Assembly: GCF_041146395.1 (NCBI RefSeq)
Contig: NC_090996.1
Span: forward strand, 28,916,738 to 28,980,737
DNA length: 64,000 nt
Direction of reading: 5' to 3'
DNA from: Eulemur rufifrons
Taxonomy: Eukaryota; Chordata; Mammalia; Primates; Lemuridae
The position numbers and the translations under genes are program-made. Below, one piece after another: positions 22,561 through 34,272 of this stretch (position 1 is the stretch's first letter; every line of letters starts with the position of its first letter). The notes beneath the pieces are model-generated. The model made no database searches, was not told the DNA's origin, and saw only the letters and a list, made by a program, of their open reading frames with translations.

Positions 22561-22889
22561 TGGTACCCAGTTGCAGAACCCCGTGATCTCAGGGCTCAGC
22601 GACATTCCCCTGCAAGTAATCACATGTGCGGTGTTTCTCCCATCTTCTGTTATTCAGTTTCCCTGTATGATATTTTCTCCTCAAAATCACATGCACACTT
22701 TACCTAATATTTTGCTTTAAGCTGACTCCATTTAATTTATTTTAAAAGGAAATTTTATGCCTTTACCACAATTGGAAAGGCAGTGTGCTTTGTGCAAGGA
22801 TAGTAATGTAAGATGAGGAATGTAAGATGAGGAAAGTTTAGGGTTCTGTTCTTCAAGGTACTGATCCCGAGGTACAATCTCTTCTTAGT

Positions 22890-23350
22890 GACAAAGGGTG
22901 ATTAGCAAGTGTTACGAAGGTGTTAAAGATAGAGTGGCACCATGCTGACACTCTCTTGCCGTTGAGATGGAAAAATGTTAAGGGTATAGAGGATGTAGAA
23001 AAATGGGGACTCTCCTGTCCGCTGGCGAGCATGTAGAATGCTGCAATCAGTTGCTTAGGGTAGCAATGTGGCAATACCTACTAATAATTAAATAATACCC
23101 AGGGTTTCCACTCTTCATTACGTATGCCAGGGATAGTCTCACACATACGCCTTATGGCACATGAAACAGCTTTGTTTGTGACAGCAAGAAAAGTCAGAAA
23201 TAAAAAATCAGCACGAGAATAGATATGAATGTCTTTTGTAAACATTCTGGAGTACATACGGCTTTAATGACTTAAACTGAGTGGACCCAATCAAAGTGAA
23301 GGAAGTCGATGTCTGTTAAAATGAAGTATTCAAATAAATTACACGCTGGG
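22890..23350 (+). repeat. L1 ORF2-end fragment
   Basis: Contains GTAGCAATGTGGCAATACCT, TTTGTTTGTGACAGCAAGAA and CATTCTGGAGTACATACGGC, worn L1 3' coding-end sequence. Confidence 0.6.
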
Positions 23351-23935
23351 ATAGAGAGCAAGTCTGAAAGATTTAATCATTGAGTCTCATAATTTCCTCT
23401 CCTTCTGGTTCATAATAGTAAATTGTTACACGTAAAAGTAAATCCATAAGCTGTGACCTGACACTGTTTCATTTCTAAGGAGATAGAACCAACTTTGGCT
23501 TTTTAGAGAAAAAAAAAAAAGAGAGAGATTCTTAAAACAGGTTGTTAAAGGTTTGTAATTCAGATACAGGTATTCTGGAATCTTCTCATGAGCTCGGCTG
23601 CTAGTATAATCGCCACACCGTTGGTGACACTGGCCATTTGTGGATGCCCACCTGTAAGTCCTTCCAGAATCATCATAAATTATGCGCCATCAGGGCTCTC
23701 TTGGACCGCCCTTCCACAGAAAACTGATAATTTTAAAAAAAATGCTGTTTGTCTTTATGCGTATTGAAGGATAGTGTCTTTAAATTGTTTCTGTCTGTCA
23801 ATTCCACGGGGTAAAATGACAAAATTAAACCTGCCTCAAGGGCAGTAACTATTTGGACCATGGAAAGGTGTTGGAGGGTTTGAATTGCATTTCCAGTTCT
23901 AGTTGTGTTCTACATTTCTTAAAATTATTGGATTA

Positions 23936-24090
23936 TCAAGCTGGGCACAGTGGCTCGTGCCTATAGTCTCAGCTACTCAGGAGGCTGAGGCAGGAGGATC
24001 ATTTGAACCCAGGAGTTCGAGGTTGCTGTGAGCTATGATCATCACTGCACTCTAGCCTGGGCGACAGAGCAAGACCCCAACTTTAAAAAG
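23936..24090 (+). repeat. Free Alu monomer (FRAM/FAM-like)
   Basis: About 155 bp: an Alu head GCTGGGCACAGTGGCTC running straight into GAGTTCGAGGTTGCTGTGAGC and CACTGCACTCTAGCCTGGGC, with no second arm. Flanked by 14-bp target copies AAATTATTGGATTA (23922-23935) and AAATTATTTGATTA (24091-24104). Confidence 0.85.
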
Positions 24091-24489
24091 AAATTATTTG
24101 ATTACTGTTACACAGTTGGATGGTTTTGATGCTAGTGGCAAATTTCTATATATTGTGTCTAAGGCTTCAGGTTGTCTATCTCTGAGAGGAAAGCTTTATA
24201 TTTAATGATATTTATAAATAGTGACAAATTACACTGTGCATGTCTGTAATTTCATCTTTGAATCACATGACTTGATTAGGTCCTTCCTCCTGTTCCCAGG
24301 TATAGTCAGGTAAGCCCTGGGGTTGTTTCATATGGCTGTAGATTTGGCAACATGAAAATAATGTGTAAAGTAAGATTTTATGATTGCAGAGTTAAAGTTA
24401 CTGAGTTATATTAGTGAAAGTTGAAAGTTGATATGTATGAACAAAAACCAATAAAACATAATCATTTCATCATCTATTAAAAAAATCTG

Positions 24490-24645
24490 CACAAGATCGT
24501 AGAAACAACGTAAATGCCCTTGAAAAGTAGAATAAGCATACTGCAGTGTATTCCTACAATGGAATTCTATATGACAGTTAAAATACATGAACTTGGGCTA
24601 CATATATTAACGTACAAAGCTCAAAAACTTCGTGAGTGGAAAACC
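24490..24645 (+). repeat. L1 ORF2-end fragment
   Basis: Contains CAACGTAAATGCCCTTGAAA and CTACAATGGAATTCTATATG, matching the L1 segment near the end of ORF2. Confidence 0.6.
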
Positions 24646-25337
24646 AACTGTGGGCTGAAAAGTATTACCTAGGGATGGTACATGCGAGGTGAGAGTGTGC
24701 ATGAGAAGGCTCAGGGCAGGAGAGGGGGTATTTGCAGAGCAAAGGGCTGTCAGAGGGACAAAGGGGAGTGACATTAGCGAGGAGCTCACAGGGGCTTTCG
24801 ATAGAACCTTCATGTTTGATTTCCTGAGCTGTGTTGGATTATACAGCTATTCATATTATTGTCCTTTATAACTTCCTGTATGCCTAGAATATCCTATTAG
24901 GTGCAGCCATATGAAATTGCTGCTATTTGTTTTAGATTCACAAAAAAGCCATTTCACATAGTGTGACTTATTATAATGATGACAGTGAAGAATTGAAAGG
25001 GGACTCTTTCGTTATGTGATTGGTTGTTATTTAGTGCCTGTAAGTGAACCCCTTTCCCCCCATTACCCAGCTACCAGGGGGTGGCACAGGAACCACATTT
25101 TGGGAAACACTGATCTAGTGCTTGTTGTCATGATTCTGTCACAACCCAGACCTGGGTCTTGATTCTCAGCACACTAGGGCGGGAGGAAGGGGGGTGTCAG
25201 GGGTGGGTGGGAGGGAACCTGTGGCCTTAAGTCCACATGTGGTTGTCTAGGTCCTTAAGTGTGGCGTTTTGACTGAATCCAAATTTTACAGAACAAATCC
25301 TTTTATTTTTATTCATACTTTTTGTTCGTCTTTTATA

Positions 25338-25677
25338 TTTTTTTTTTTTTTTTTTTTGAGACAGAGTCTCACTCTGTTGCCCAGGCTAGAGTGAGTGCCG
25401 TGGCGTCAGCCTAGCTCACAGCAACCTCAAACTCCTGAGCTCAAGCGATCCTACTGCCTCAGCCTCCCGAGTAGCTGGGACTACAGGCATGCACCACCAT
25501 GCCCGGCTAATTTTTTCTATATGTATTTTTAGCTGTCCATATAATTTCTTTCTATTTTTAGTAGAGATGGGGTCTCGCTCTTGCTCAGGCTGGTCGCGAA
25601 CTCCTGAGCTCAAACGATCCGCCCACCTCGGCCTCCCAGAGTGCTAGGATTACAGGCGTGAGCCACCGCGCCCGGCC
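25338..25677 (-). repeat. Alu (dimeric, lemur-type with long linker)
   Basis: Reverse-orientation Alu: poly-T start, GGCGTCAGCCTAGCTCACAG in the right arm, and end GAGCCACCGCGCCCGGCC. The middle linker carries an extra piece containing GCTGTCCATATAATTTCTTT, which I associate with lemur Alus. A TATATTTTT target copy occurs on both sides. It abuts the Charlie remnant to its right. Confidence 0.95.
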
Positions 25678-25689
25678 ATATATTTTTAT

Positions 25690-26900
25690 TTTATTTTTAA
25701 AAATGAATATATTTAAAATACCAAAGAACAAAACACAGGAAATAGATATCTTCAACAACTTTCAGGATAACGTGAAGGGTTTATTGCATAGATTTAAAAA
25801 AAAGTACTAACAGATCCAGATGCTCTCATTTCTTTTCATTGTATCTTCCATCAGCAAAATCTCTGCGCTAACACTTCTCTTTTAAGTGACACTTTGCAAC
25901 ACATTATAAGTATTGTTAACTATATTCCTGCAAATGCAGCACAGCACTATCAGTTTCATAACATGCTAAAGTTGAACAATGAGGTACTCAGTGTGGATTT
26001 GCCATATCATTCTAAAGTGCGTTGGCTATCGCAGGGAGAGGTGTTAGCCAAAATTTTATCTCTGTGAGAACAGATAGTTAAATTTTATGAAGAACAGAAT
26101 CAGTAATGTGAATTATTAAAAGATTTCTACAGGAATGCAGCATTTCTGTGTAATATTATGTCAAATCAAAACTACTTGAATATTTCTTTGCAAAGTAAAA
26201 CTAAGTCTATATAAGACATGTGGCAAAAAAATCCAAGCATTTTCAGAAAAGCTATTTTTTTTTCGAAACACTTCTTCTTCAAAAGGAAATTTCAGATGAA
26301 CATTTTCCCCTGGTAAGCAAAGGTCATTGATGAGCAGGATGATATATGCGAATCATTTGAAGAACACAGAACTGTTATAGACCTATCAGTTGGAGAATAC
26401 AATGAAAGGTTCACTGACTTTGAGAATCATGACATCACACTCAAATTAGCATTTCAGCCTCGCCTAATTGGTATCACCAAGGCACCTAAAGAACTACAGA
26501 TGGAATTGATTGAGCTCTCAGTAGATGACATTTTAAAGTCATTGTTTGATGCTAAGAACGATGCAATTGAAATATGGAAAAATGTAATAGAATACCCACG
26601 CCTTCGGCAACATGCCCAAAAAATGCTTTCTTGCTTTTCAGCCGCTTATTGCTGCAAATCTACCTTTTCCTGCCTAACCCAGATCAAGATGCCCTCAAGG
26701 TCACAAATGACTGATGCCCATCTAGAGGATCAACTGAAACTGCGGACTTCCATGCTGCAACCAAATATTCAAATGCTTTCCAACAAAAAGCAGACACAAC
26801 AAAGACATTAAAAGATTAATTTTAAAATTAACAAACAGTTTTCAATTTTTTAAATGATTAAGTACATAGTAGTTAGATTTTTACAAAATAATGTACATTT
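25690..26900 (+). pseudogene. Decayed hAT (Charlie-type) transposase
   Basis: Remnant of a hAT DNA-transposon transposase. From 25993 the frame reads VDLPYHSKVRWLSQGEVL, the hallmark HTEVRWLSRG-type segment around the invariant Trp of hAT transposases, then hits TGA at 26065. The same frame is open again from 26317 to 26811 and ends with the C-terminal dimerisation segment: YPRLRQHAQKMLSCFSAAY, CKSTFSCLTQIK, then SQMTDAHLEDQLKLRTS. This resembles the GTF2IRD2/ZBED-type hAT C terminus. In-frame stops and the missing N-terminal part show it is dead. A reverse Alu borders the left side. Confidence 0.8.
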
Positions 26901-27261
26901 TTAAGTATATCTAATTGAAGTTCCTTGAATTCAGCCTTATTTGATTACAGCTAAATGAATGCAGCCTTCCAACATGAAAAGTTCCCCCAAACCTACACTG
27001 GGGGCTTTGGGGATGAGAAACCTGTGACCTGAGGCTAGAAGGAGGGGAAAGAGAGGGTGCTGAGGGGTCCACTGAGGGGGCCGTGCAGCCGGTCACATAC
27101 AAAGTGCCTATCTCTGTCTCCCCAGTTGAAGGCTCGGGGCTCAGGCGGTCCTGGCGGGCACCTACCTGCTGAGCAAGGAGCGATCGCCTTCTCTCTAGCT
27201 CCTGTTCCCCCGGCTGGAGATCGATGATGAAAGTCATGCTATAATAAAAAACTTCAGACAC

Positions 27262-27385
27262 CATTTCTTGAGTGAGAAGAATGGGGAGCTAGGCACTTTC
27301 TACATACACTCTCACCGTCACCAAAAGCAATTCAAAATCGGCATTAATCATCTCACTCTACGGATGCGGCCCCGAGGTGTAGAGT
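27262..27385 (-). repeat. MIR fragment, reverse
   Basis: Contains GAGCTAGGCACTTTCTACAT, TTAATCATCTCACTCTACGG and the following gag/tag region; worn. Confidence 0.5.
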
Positions 27386-27718
27386 CGCAGATCCTGGACA
27401 GGAACCTGGAGGAATGCCAGGCTGTGGGTCTGGAAAAGGAGAAGAGCGCTGGGAGCACAGCTCCTGCCAGCGTGGCTACTTCCCCCTGAGTGGCCGAGAA
27501 GACCAGCTCCCTGGGTCCATGGGCACGGCCGGGCTGGTCCCTGTGGCCACGGTGTGTCTGCCCGCAGACCAGGGCAACGGTCTGCCGCAAGTCAGTTTGA
27601 GTCACCTTGGCCACTGCTCAGGGCTGTGGACTGCTACCTTTGCTTCTTGGGTTTCCCCTCTTGGTTTGTGACCGTGGGGTCAGCGGGGAAAGTAGGCAGG
27701 GACTGGCACGTCATATTG

Positions 27719-27886
27719 CAGCAGTCCCCAGCCTTTTTGGCACCAGGGACCGTTTTCATGGAAGACAATTTTTCCCACAGACCAGGGGTGGCGGGGTGGG
27801 GTGTCGTAGGGGGTGGTGCGGAGCTCAGGTGGTGATGCAGGCCACAGACCGGGACCAGGCCGCAGCCCGGGGGCTGGGGACAGCAG
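27719..27886 (+). mobile_element. Non-autonomous hAT element, second copy
   Basis: Same family as 41317-41582: begins CAGCAGTCCCCAGCC, includes GGCACCAGGGACCG and TTTCATGGAAGACAATTTT, and ends GGCTGGGGACAGCAG. The inverted ends match; flanking 8-mers match poorly. Confidence 0.75.
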
Positions 27887-27957
27887 ATCTATAGGATGTG
27901 GCTCGTGTGGGTCAGAAACAGGAGTCAGGAGACCTGGGCCCAGTGGGGTGCTGGAGT

Positions 27958-28312
27958 CGCCTTCACCATCTCCCCCTCCACCGCCCCCATCATCACCACT
28001 GCCATCGTCACCACCACCAATGTCGCCACCACCATCATCATCGCCGCCATCGTCATAACCACCGTCATCACCACCATCTCCCTCGCCACTCCATCATGGC
28101 CACCACCATGTCCCCCACACCACTTCCGCATTGCCCCCACTGCTTCCACAATCACCGTCCCTTCCACCACCTCCGTCGTCACTACCACCCTTCCTCCCTC
28201 CTCTGTCGTTTCTACCACCCCCCCCCCACCGCCAGCACCACCACCTGCGTGATCGCCATCCCGTCCGCCAGCTCCGTCATAAACACCACCCCGCCTGCAC
28301 CCCCGCGCACCC
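27958..28312. repeat. Degenerate CCA/CAT trinucleotide tract
   Basis: About 350 bp of CAC, CAT, CCA and CCG triplets (for example CCACCACCATCATCATCGCC) with point changes. Both strands have long open frames because stop codons are rare in this triplet mix. Confidence 0.85.
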
Positions 28313-28484
28313 TCCACTTCAACTCAGCAATCTCTACAGCAGCCTGCAAAGGTAGGGATGCTTCTTGTCACCATGATTTATAGAGCTTGAAGAAGATTCA
28401 AAACCAGAATCATGACATGTCCACGTGATTCCTCTTGACACACTTAACAAGGGGGTGCTGGGACTGCCTGTTGACATGGAATTT

Positions 28485-28753
28485 TTTTTTTTTTTTTTTT
28501 TTTTGAGACAGAGTCCAGGCAAGTGCTGTGGCGTCAGTCTAGCTCACAGCAACCTCAAACTCCTGGGCTCAAGCGATCCTCCTGCCTCAGCCTCCCGAGT
28601 AGCTGGGACTACAAATGCACAGCACCACGCCTGGCTAATTTTTCTATTTTTTGTAGAGATGGGGTCTTGCTCTTGCTTAGGCTGGTCTTGAACTCCTGGT
28701 TTCAAGCGATCCTCCTGCCTCAGCCTCCTAGAGTGCTAGGATTATGGGTGTGA
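28485..28753 (-). repeat. Alu (dimeric)
   Basis: Reverse Alu with a poly-T start; the distal end is truncated or diverged (ATTATGGGTG). Flanked by perfect 14-bp target copies TTGACATGGAATTT. Confidence 0.95.
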
Positions 28754-29089
28754 TTGACATGGAATTTGACCCAAAGTGGAAATACCACTGGTTTCTCCTA
28801 GGGGTTTGATTCTGGAGACATAGAGAGGATTGATCAGTTAATGAGAGGTTAACACTTAACAAAAGGAGTTTGGGAGCTACAGGAACCTGAGGCTCAGAGA
28901 CACAGGCAAAAGGAGCTCAAGGAGACATGAAGACTAAATGTTTGAGAATGAAACTAACAAATGACCAGATACCTTATTACATTTTCTAGTAATGGTGACT
29001 TTTGCTTTCCCAGGAAATTTCATTATAGCCGAGGGGCGGGGGCCAGATAATGAATACTTGGGTTTTCACTAAGTCCTTCTATAGAATTA

Positions 29090-29235
29090 TAATTCCTTAT
29101 TTAACTACCTACCTTCCCCCATTGGACTGTGAGTTCCCTGATGGGTGAGAATGGGTCTTATTAACCCTTCTGTTCCCAATGCCCATCATAGGGCCTGGCA
29201 TTAGATTTAAGGCCCTGGTAAGAAATGAATGAATG
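29090..29235 (+). repeat. L2 3' tail
   Basis: Contains CCCATTGGACTGTGAGTTCC, CATCATAGGGCCTGGCATTA and GAAATGAATGAATGA. Confidence 0.7.
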
Positions 29236-29739
29236 ACATTAGGACTCTAATTTGGTCCTGACATAGCCAAGCCCTGGGAAGAACAGTGCCCGTGGTCCCT
29301 CCTCTAAAGGTGGCTATGGTTTGAGTTTCCTTTGGAACAGCAGTTGCCACAGGTTATGGGAAGTCTGCTCAAAGGGTTTACTTGCCAGGAGATAATTCTG
29401 ATTTCTCTTAGCAGAAGGTGTTTGCTCACATATCTCTCCTGACCCCCTGATCGATGAGGAGGGCTTGGGGGATTTCAGGGGTAGTATGTTTGGGAAAACC
29501 CAGTTTTCGGTGAAGACACCTCCAAGGACCCCTGGAAGGTGACCTGTAGGTAAGAATCAGCCCTTCCCACGCTGCTCAGCCTCAGGTTCAATGAGGGGGT
29601 TTCAGAGTTGGCCTCGTTCCCCTGGAAACTAACAGCTCCATCTGCAAAGTGGGGATATTGATCTCTAAACTGTCCTTGTCTCCTTTTTTCTCCCTGAAAT
29701 TGATTAAAAAAATAAATCCTGCTATCCACACTTGGTCTC

Positions 29740-30030
29740 TGTCCCATTGAGGGAAATCTTTGAACACCATTCTATACATACCAGTCTGCAACTTGACTTT
29801 TAAATGTTTCACATAATGTGTCTTGCACCTCTTTCTGTGTTAGTGCATGCAAATCTCCTTCATTTCTTTTAATAGCTCCACAGTGTTACCCACAATGAGC
29901 ACATTGTTGTTGATTTAACCAAGTCCTCTTAATGATGGGTATTGATGGTGACATGGTTTGTTACAAACAACGCCACAATGGTCATACACACCCAATTTCC
30001 TAGATGTTGATGGTCATTGCCAATCTGCCC
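29740..30030 (-). repeat. L1 fragment, reverse
   Basis: Contains AATAGCTCCACAGTGTTACC, TTGATTTAACCAAGTCCTCT, GATGGGTATTGATGGTGACA and GTTACAAACAACGCCACAAT, reverse L1 pattern, directly before the MST-like LTR. Confidence 0.65.
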
Positions 30031-30035
30031 ACTAC

Positions 30036-30458
30036 TGTGGTTTGGATACGGTTTGTCCCCACCCAAACTCATGTTGAAATCTGATCCCCAGTGTGGCTGC
30101 GCTGGGAGGTGGAGCCCAGCAGGAGGTGTTTGGGTCGTGGGGGTCCATCCCTCATGAATGGCTTGGTGAGTTCTTGCTCTCTGGAGACTGGATTTGTTCT
30201 TGCAGGAGGGGATTGGTTTTGGAGAGAGTCGCTCATTATAAAGCTGGATGCCCCTCAGGTTTCACCTCTTCACACATGTCCCCTTCCCCGTTGACCTTGT
30301 CCTCTATGTTTGATGCAGCACAAAGGCCCTTGCCAGAAGCCAGAGCCATTCCCTTGGACTTCCCAGCCTGCGGAACGATAAGCTAAATAAATCTCTTTTC
30401 TTTGTAAATTATCCCACCTCAGATATTCTGTTAGAGAAACACAAAGTGGACTAAGACA
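30036..30458 (+). mobile_element. MaLR (MST/THE-like) solo LTR
   Basis: Begins TGTGGTTTGGATACGGTTTG with AACTCATGTTGAAATCTGAT and GGGTCCATCCCTCATGAATG; carries AATAAATCTCTTTTC and ends GTGGACTAAGACA. No coding content. Confidence 0.85.
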
Positions 30459-30769
30459 ACCCATCCGAAAGGTTGTACCTGCTTTCACACTCCCAACTGC
30501 ATGTGAACAGGAAGCCAAGTCTCTTGAAAGAAAAAAGAAATCACGTTACTGATGATGATCAAGGGATGAACGAGCCTCACTTGACAAGGTGCTTTCTTAG
30601 CTATTTTTATTTTACTTTCAGTCTCCTAACAACCTTTGTGGGGACTATGGGACTGATGACTGGTGTGGCTGCCATAATCACTCTTTATTCCAAGGTGGGA
30701 GGTGGGCCGGGGAGCTAAATATGGCAGCAGGCAAAGGCAGCTCTCTGGGGGCTCCACTTGCTGCGTGTC

Positions 30770-31330
30770 TTCCTCCAGCCCAGCTCCACTTCCTAGCTCC
30801 CTCGAGAGCCAAGCTCCTTGGAAGTGTTATCTACACTCCTCTGTCTTGGATTCCTCTTCTCCCATCCTTCCTGCACCTCCTCCAATCAGACTGTTACTCC
30901 TACCATCCACCCAAATTGCTCTCAGCAAGGTCACTGTGGCCTCCATGTCGTTAAAACCAATGGCTGCCTTGAACTTGAACAATCCTCAGCATTTGACACA
31001 GTCTGTCACTCTCTCCTTGAAGCACTTTCCCCACTTGGGGTTGCTTCTCCTCCTGTTCGTGCTCCTCATTGCGCAGCCTCTCAAGTTAGAGCACCCCAAG
31101 GCTCTGTGCTGGACCTCTTCTCTGTTCTAGACCTCTTCTCTGTTCTAGCCACACTTACTCCCTGGGCAATCTCATCCTGTCCCTTAAATATGCCCTTGAC
31201 TCTCACATTGACGTCATCATCCCAGACCTGCACCACAGACTCAATTATCCTAATTCACTTCACAACCTGACTTCACATCTGCTTCCTCCAAGAAGTCTCA
31301 GATTAACCCGCCCACTGGTCACCAGTTCCC
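30770..31330 (+). repeat. L2 ORF2 fragment (reverse-transcriptase region)
   Basis: The forward translation shows SSAFDTVCHSLLEALSPLG and APQGSVLDLFSVL, matching the SAAFDTVDHSLLLETL and VPQGSVLGPLLFSL segments of CR1/L2 reverse transcriptases as I recall them. Shifts and stops break the frame. An 18-bp unit is tandemly doubled at 31112-31147. Confidence 0.78.
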
Positions 31331-31439
31331 TGTTCTCCTCATCCCCAGCATCTGCAATCGCTGACCACATTGAAGCTTGGCTCAAGCTTGACATCCTGCA
31401 AAAGTTTATCACAGATCAGATAGCACATGTTGTGGAGCC

Positions 31440-31610
31440 CAGCAAACCTTTTGAAAGTTGTGTGATTTTAGGCAAATTAGTTGACTTCTCTGAGCCTGTG
31501 AAATGGAAGCAGAAATAAATCCCTACCTGTGGGTGAGACACAGTCTATGAAACACCTGAGCCCAGCACCTAGTAAGTGTCCACTACACATTAGTATTTAT
31601 CATTATAATT
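31440..31610 (+). repeat. MIR
   Basis: Contains TTGTGTGATTTTAGGCAAAT, GACTTCTCTGAGCCTGTGAA and GCCCAGCACCTAGTAAGTGT. Confidence 0.8.
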
Positions 31611-31619
31611 ATAGTGAAT

Positions 31620-31745
31620 TGATGCTGCAAGGTAGATATTTTGATCTCCATTTTATTGATGAGGAGCCCATAGAGCACAGGATAGAGGGATTTGCCCAGC
31701 TCATAGCAGTAACCTGGAACTCAGACCCACTTTCCTGCCTTTGTG
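31620..31745 (-). repeat. MIR fragment, reverse
   Basis: Contains CTCCATTTTATTGATGAGGA and GATTTGCCCAGCTCATAGCA. It faces the MIR to its left. Confidence 0.75.
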
Positions 31746-31954
31746 CTCTGCTTCCCCATGTCTTTTGGGGATTCCGTGTCTGATATTTCATTTCACACTC
31801 ACTGGCATTTATCTCAAGTGTGAATGTTGAATGAGTGTCAGATTTTCGGTTTCACTCAACCATCATGACAACCCCCTGTGCTTCCTAGGCCTTGGTGAGT
31901 TCGGAAAGCACACTCGCGTGGGCTTTCACACTAGAACTGCCCAGCAGCACCGCC

Positions 31955-32075
31955 GTGTGAGTTAGACACGTCCTCCTTCCGCAGACGGGAAAACTGACAC
32001 TTAGAGCCGTAAATTCACTTGTTCGTGATCTCACGGCACAAAATGGCAAGAACCATCATGAGAGCTCAAGGGCTA
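31955..32075 (-). repeat. MIR fragment, reverse
   Basis: Contains CCGCAGACGGGAAAACTGAC and TCACTTGTTCGTGATCTCAC. Confidence 0.65.
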
Positions 32076-32704
32076 GCCCAGAGTTCGCCCTCCACAAACC
32101 CACATGCCTTCTCTTTTCCCCTCTTCTCTGCCACCAAAAGGCTCTGCATTCAGCAGGCACTCAACGAGTGCTTATAGGAAGCCGCCACCTTCAGAGAGGA
32201 TGATGAGAAGCGTGCGTGATGACCATTACGGAGACCCCGAGGAAGAGCCAAGGACGGCAGGGGGGGTGAGCTGCTGCCTCGGGCTGACTCAGCCCTGACA
32301 ATTCTGTCCCCAGCCCTGGCTCCGCCTTCGTGCATCATCTAGGGGGTAATTCTAAGTATTCAAAATATTTTGGGAGAGAGCATTTCAAAAAACAAGTTAG
32401 CCGTTTTTCTTTTTTTTCATGGGACTTCCTCCCAAGATGGAGAAACCACAGGGGTAAGTTCTCTTTTCCAAATAAATGCATCAATCTGCTTCTCCAAATT
32501 TGCACCGTGCAGAGGACAAAGATCCCCCGAACTCCTGCAAAGCCAGACTCCGCCCGCCTAGGAGCCAGCTTCATCTACTGCCTCCCGTTTCTCAGCCAAC
32601 AAATGCGTTCCTGCGGAGTCTGCAAACCGGCATTCTTCCGGGGCATGTGGTCGGCATGCAAAATGAATCATTTTTAACGTGAAGGGCAACGTTGTCCTAG
32701 AAGG

Positions 32705-33073
32705 CTTAGGGGTTGAGTTGAGTTTCCTGTGCCCCAAATTCACAAGACAAAGTTCTAACCTCCAGTACCTGAGCACACAAGTGTATTTGGAGAGAGCGTC
32801 TTTCAAGAGGTTAAAATGAGGTCATTAGGGTGGGCCCCAATCCAAAGTGACTGATCAGAGGAGGAGATTAGAACACAGATGTACACAGAGGAAAGACCGA
32901 GTGAGGACACAGGAGAAGACGGTTGTTTGCAAGCCAAGGAGAGAGGCCTCGGTAGAAACCAACCCTGCTGACACCTTGATCTCAGGCTTCTGGCCTCCAG
33001 GCTGGTGAGAAGATCGATTTCGGTTGTTTAGGACACCCAGTGTTTGTTACGGCAGCCTGAGCAGACTGATGCA
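32705..33073 (+). mobile_element. MLT-like LTR relic
   Basis: Contains AAGTTCTAACCTCCAGTACC, GTGGGCCCCAATCCAAAGTG, GACACCTTGATCTCAGGCTT and GGCAGCCTGAGCAGACTGAT in the order of MLT-type LTRs. Confidence 0.7.
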
Positions 33074-33547
33074 GAGGGTACGTCCTCCTCAGTTGGACAC
33101 AGTCTCCACTCCTCCCTATCGCCTGGCATGTGCCTGCTTTACTTATTCACACTGCCTGTCTTCTCCCGACGGTGTCTGAATCTATACCTACTATAATAAA
33201 AGGCCACTTGTGCAGGACCTAAGAATTACTTTTACTCCACCCCACGTGACTGCCAAACCCATTATCATCAGGGTGCCTTCCCACTTCATTCATCAGAATA
33301 AGATGTTTTAAGAAGCACCATTCATCCCCTGCTTGGCAGTCCTCAGTTCCAGGAAAATCCCTTTGATACCCTCTTCCCTTCTGTCTTCTCACTTCCCTTT
33401 TCCTGGAGCCCTTGTTAGTCAGATGCCCGGATACCCGTACACAGATCCCACCTGTCATGGTACCTGCCCAGGTATTCTGCCCCAGCCTCTCCTTTGGCCT
33501 GTGTAGGAAGCAGAATGATGGGGGGAAATAAATGAAGGCAGGTAGAG

Positions 33548-34013
33548 TGTTGCGAGTTGAATTGTGTCCCTAAAACGAATCTGTCGGAGTCCTAACCGCC
33601 AGCACCTGAGACTGCGAGCTTAATTGGAAATAGGATCTTTGCAGCCTTCGCTAAGTTAAGGATCTCAAGATGAGATCATCCTGGAGGTGGGTTAGACTGT
33701 TGTCCCCACAAGAGAAAGGAGGGGACATTTGAGACACAGAGACACAGGAGACAGACATCGGGGAGGCCGTGTGAAGATGGAGGCAGAGACTGATGCGTCT
33801 ACGGGCTGAGAAGCGCCAAGGACGTGCGCAGACACCAGACCCGCCAGGAGAGGTGGGAAGGCTTCTCCCCTCGAGCCTTCAGAGGCAGCGTGGCCTTGCC
33901 CACACCTCGATATTGGACTTCTGGCCTCCAGAACTGTGAGAGAATGAATTTCTGGCGTCACCCACCCATCCTGTGGCGATCTGTAGTCACAACAGCCCTG
34001 GGAAACTAACACA
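33548..34013 (+). mobile_element. MLT1-like LTR
   Basis: TGTTGCGAGTTGAATTGTG start, GGATCTCAAGATGAGATCAT, GGCCTCCAGAACTGTGAGAG and GGGAAACTAACACA end. The typical MaLR length and order. Confidence 0.8.
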
Positions 34014-34014
34014 T

Positions 34015-34140
34015 CGATCCAGGTTCAAATTTGCGTGACCTGGAGCAACGCACTCCGTGACACCTCAATCCCCACCTGCGGGAAATAGAGGCCGCATTAA
34101 GAGCATCTGTCTCACGGGGTTATTGTCCTTTAACGTGCCC
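34015..34140 (+). repeat. MIR fragment
   Basis: Contains CAGGTTCAAATTTGCGTGAC and TCTCACGGGGTTATTGTCC, directly after an MLT1-like LTR. Confidence 0.7.
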
Positions 34141-34184
34141 CCACTGGGGACCCCGACACCAGCCTTTCTTCATCGGAAGGCCCA

Positions 34185-34272
34185 GATGAGAGCTGAGAAC
34201 CTGCATTTTTGGCAAGTTTCCAGGTTACGCTGATGCTACTGGTCCTGGGAACACACTTTGAGAACCACTGCT
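34185..34272 (+). mobile_element. MER5A-like fragment
   Basis: Right half only: GGCAAGTTTCCAGGTTACGC, TGATGCTACTGGTCCTGGG and ACTTTGAGAACCACTG. Confidence 0.8.
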
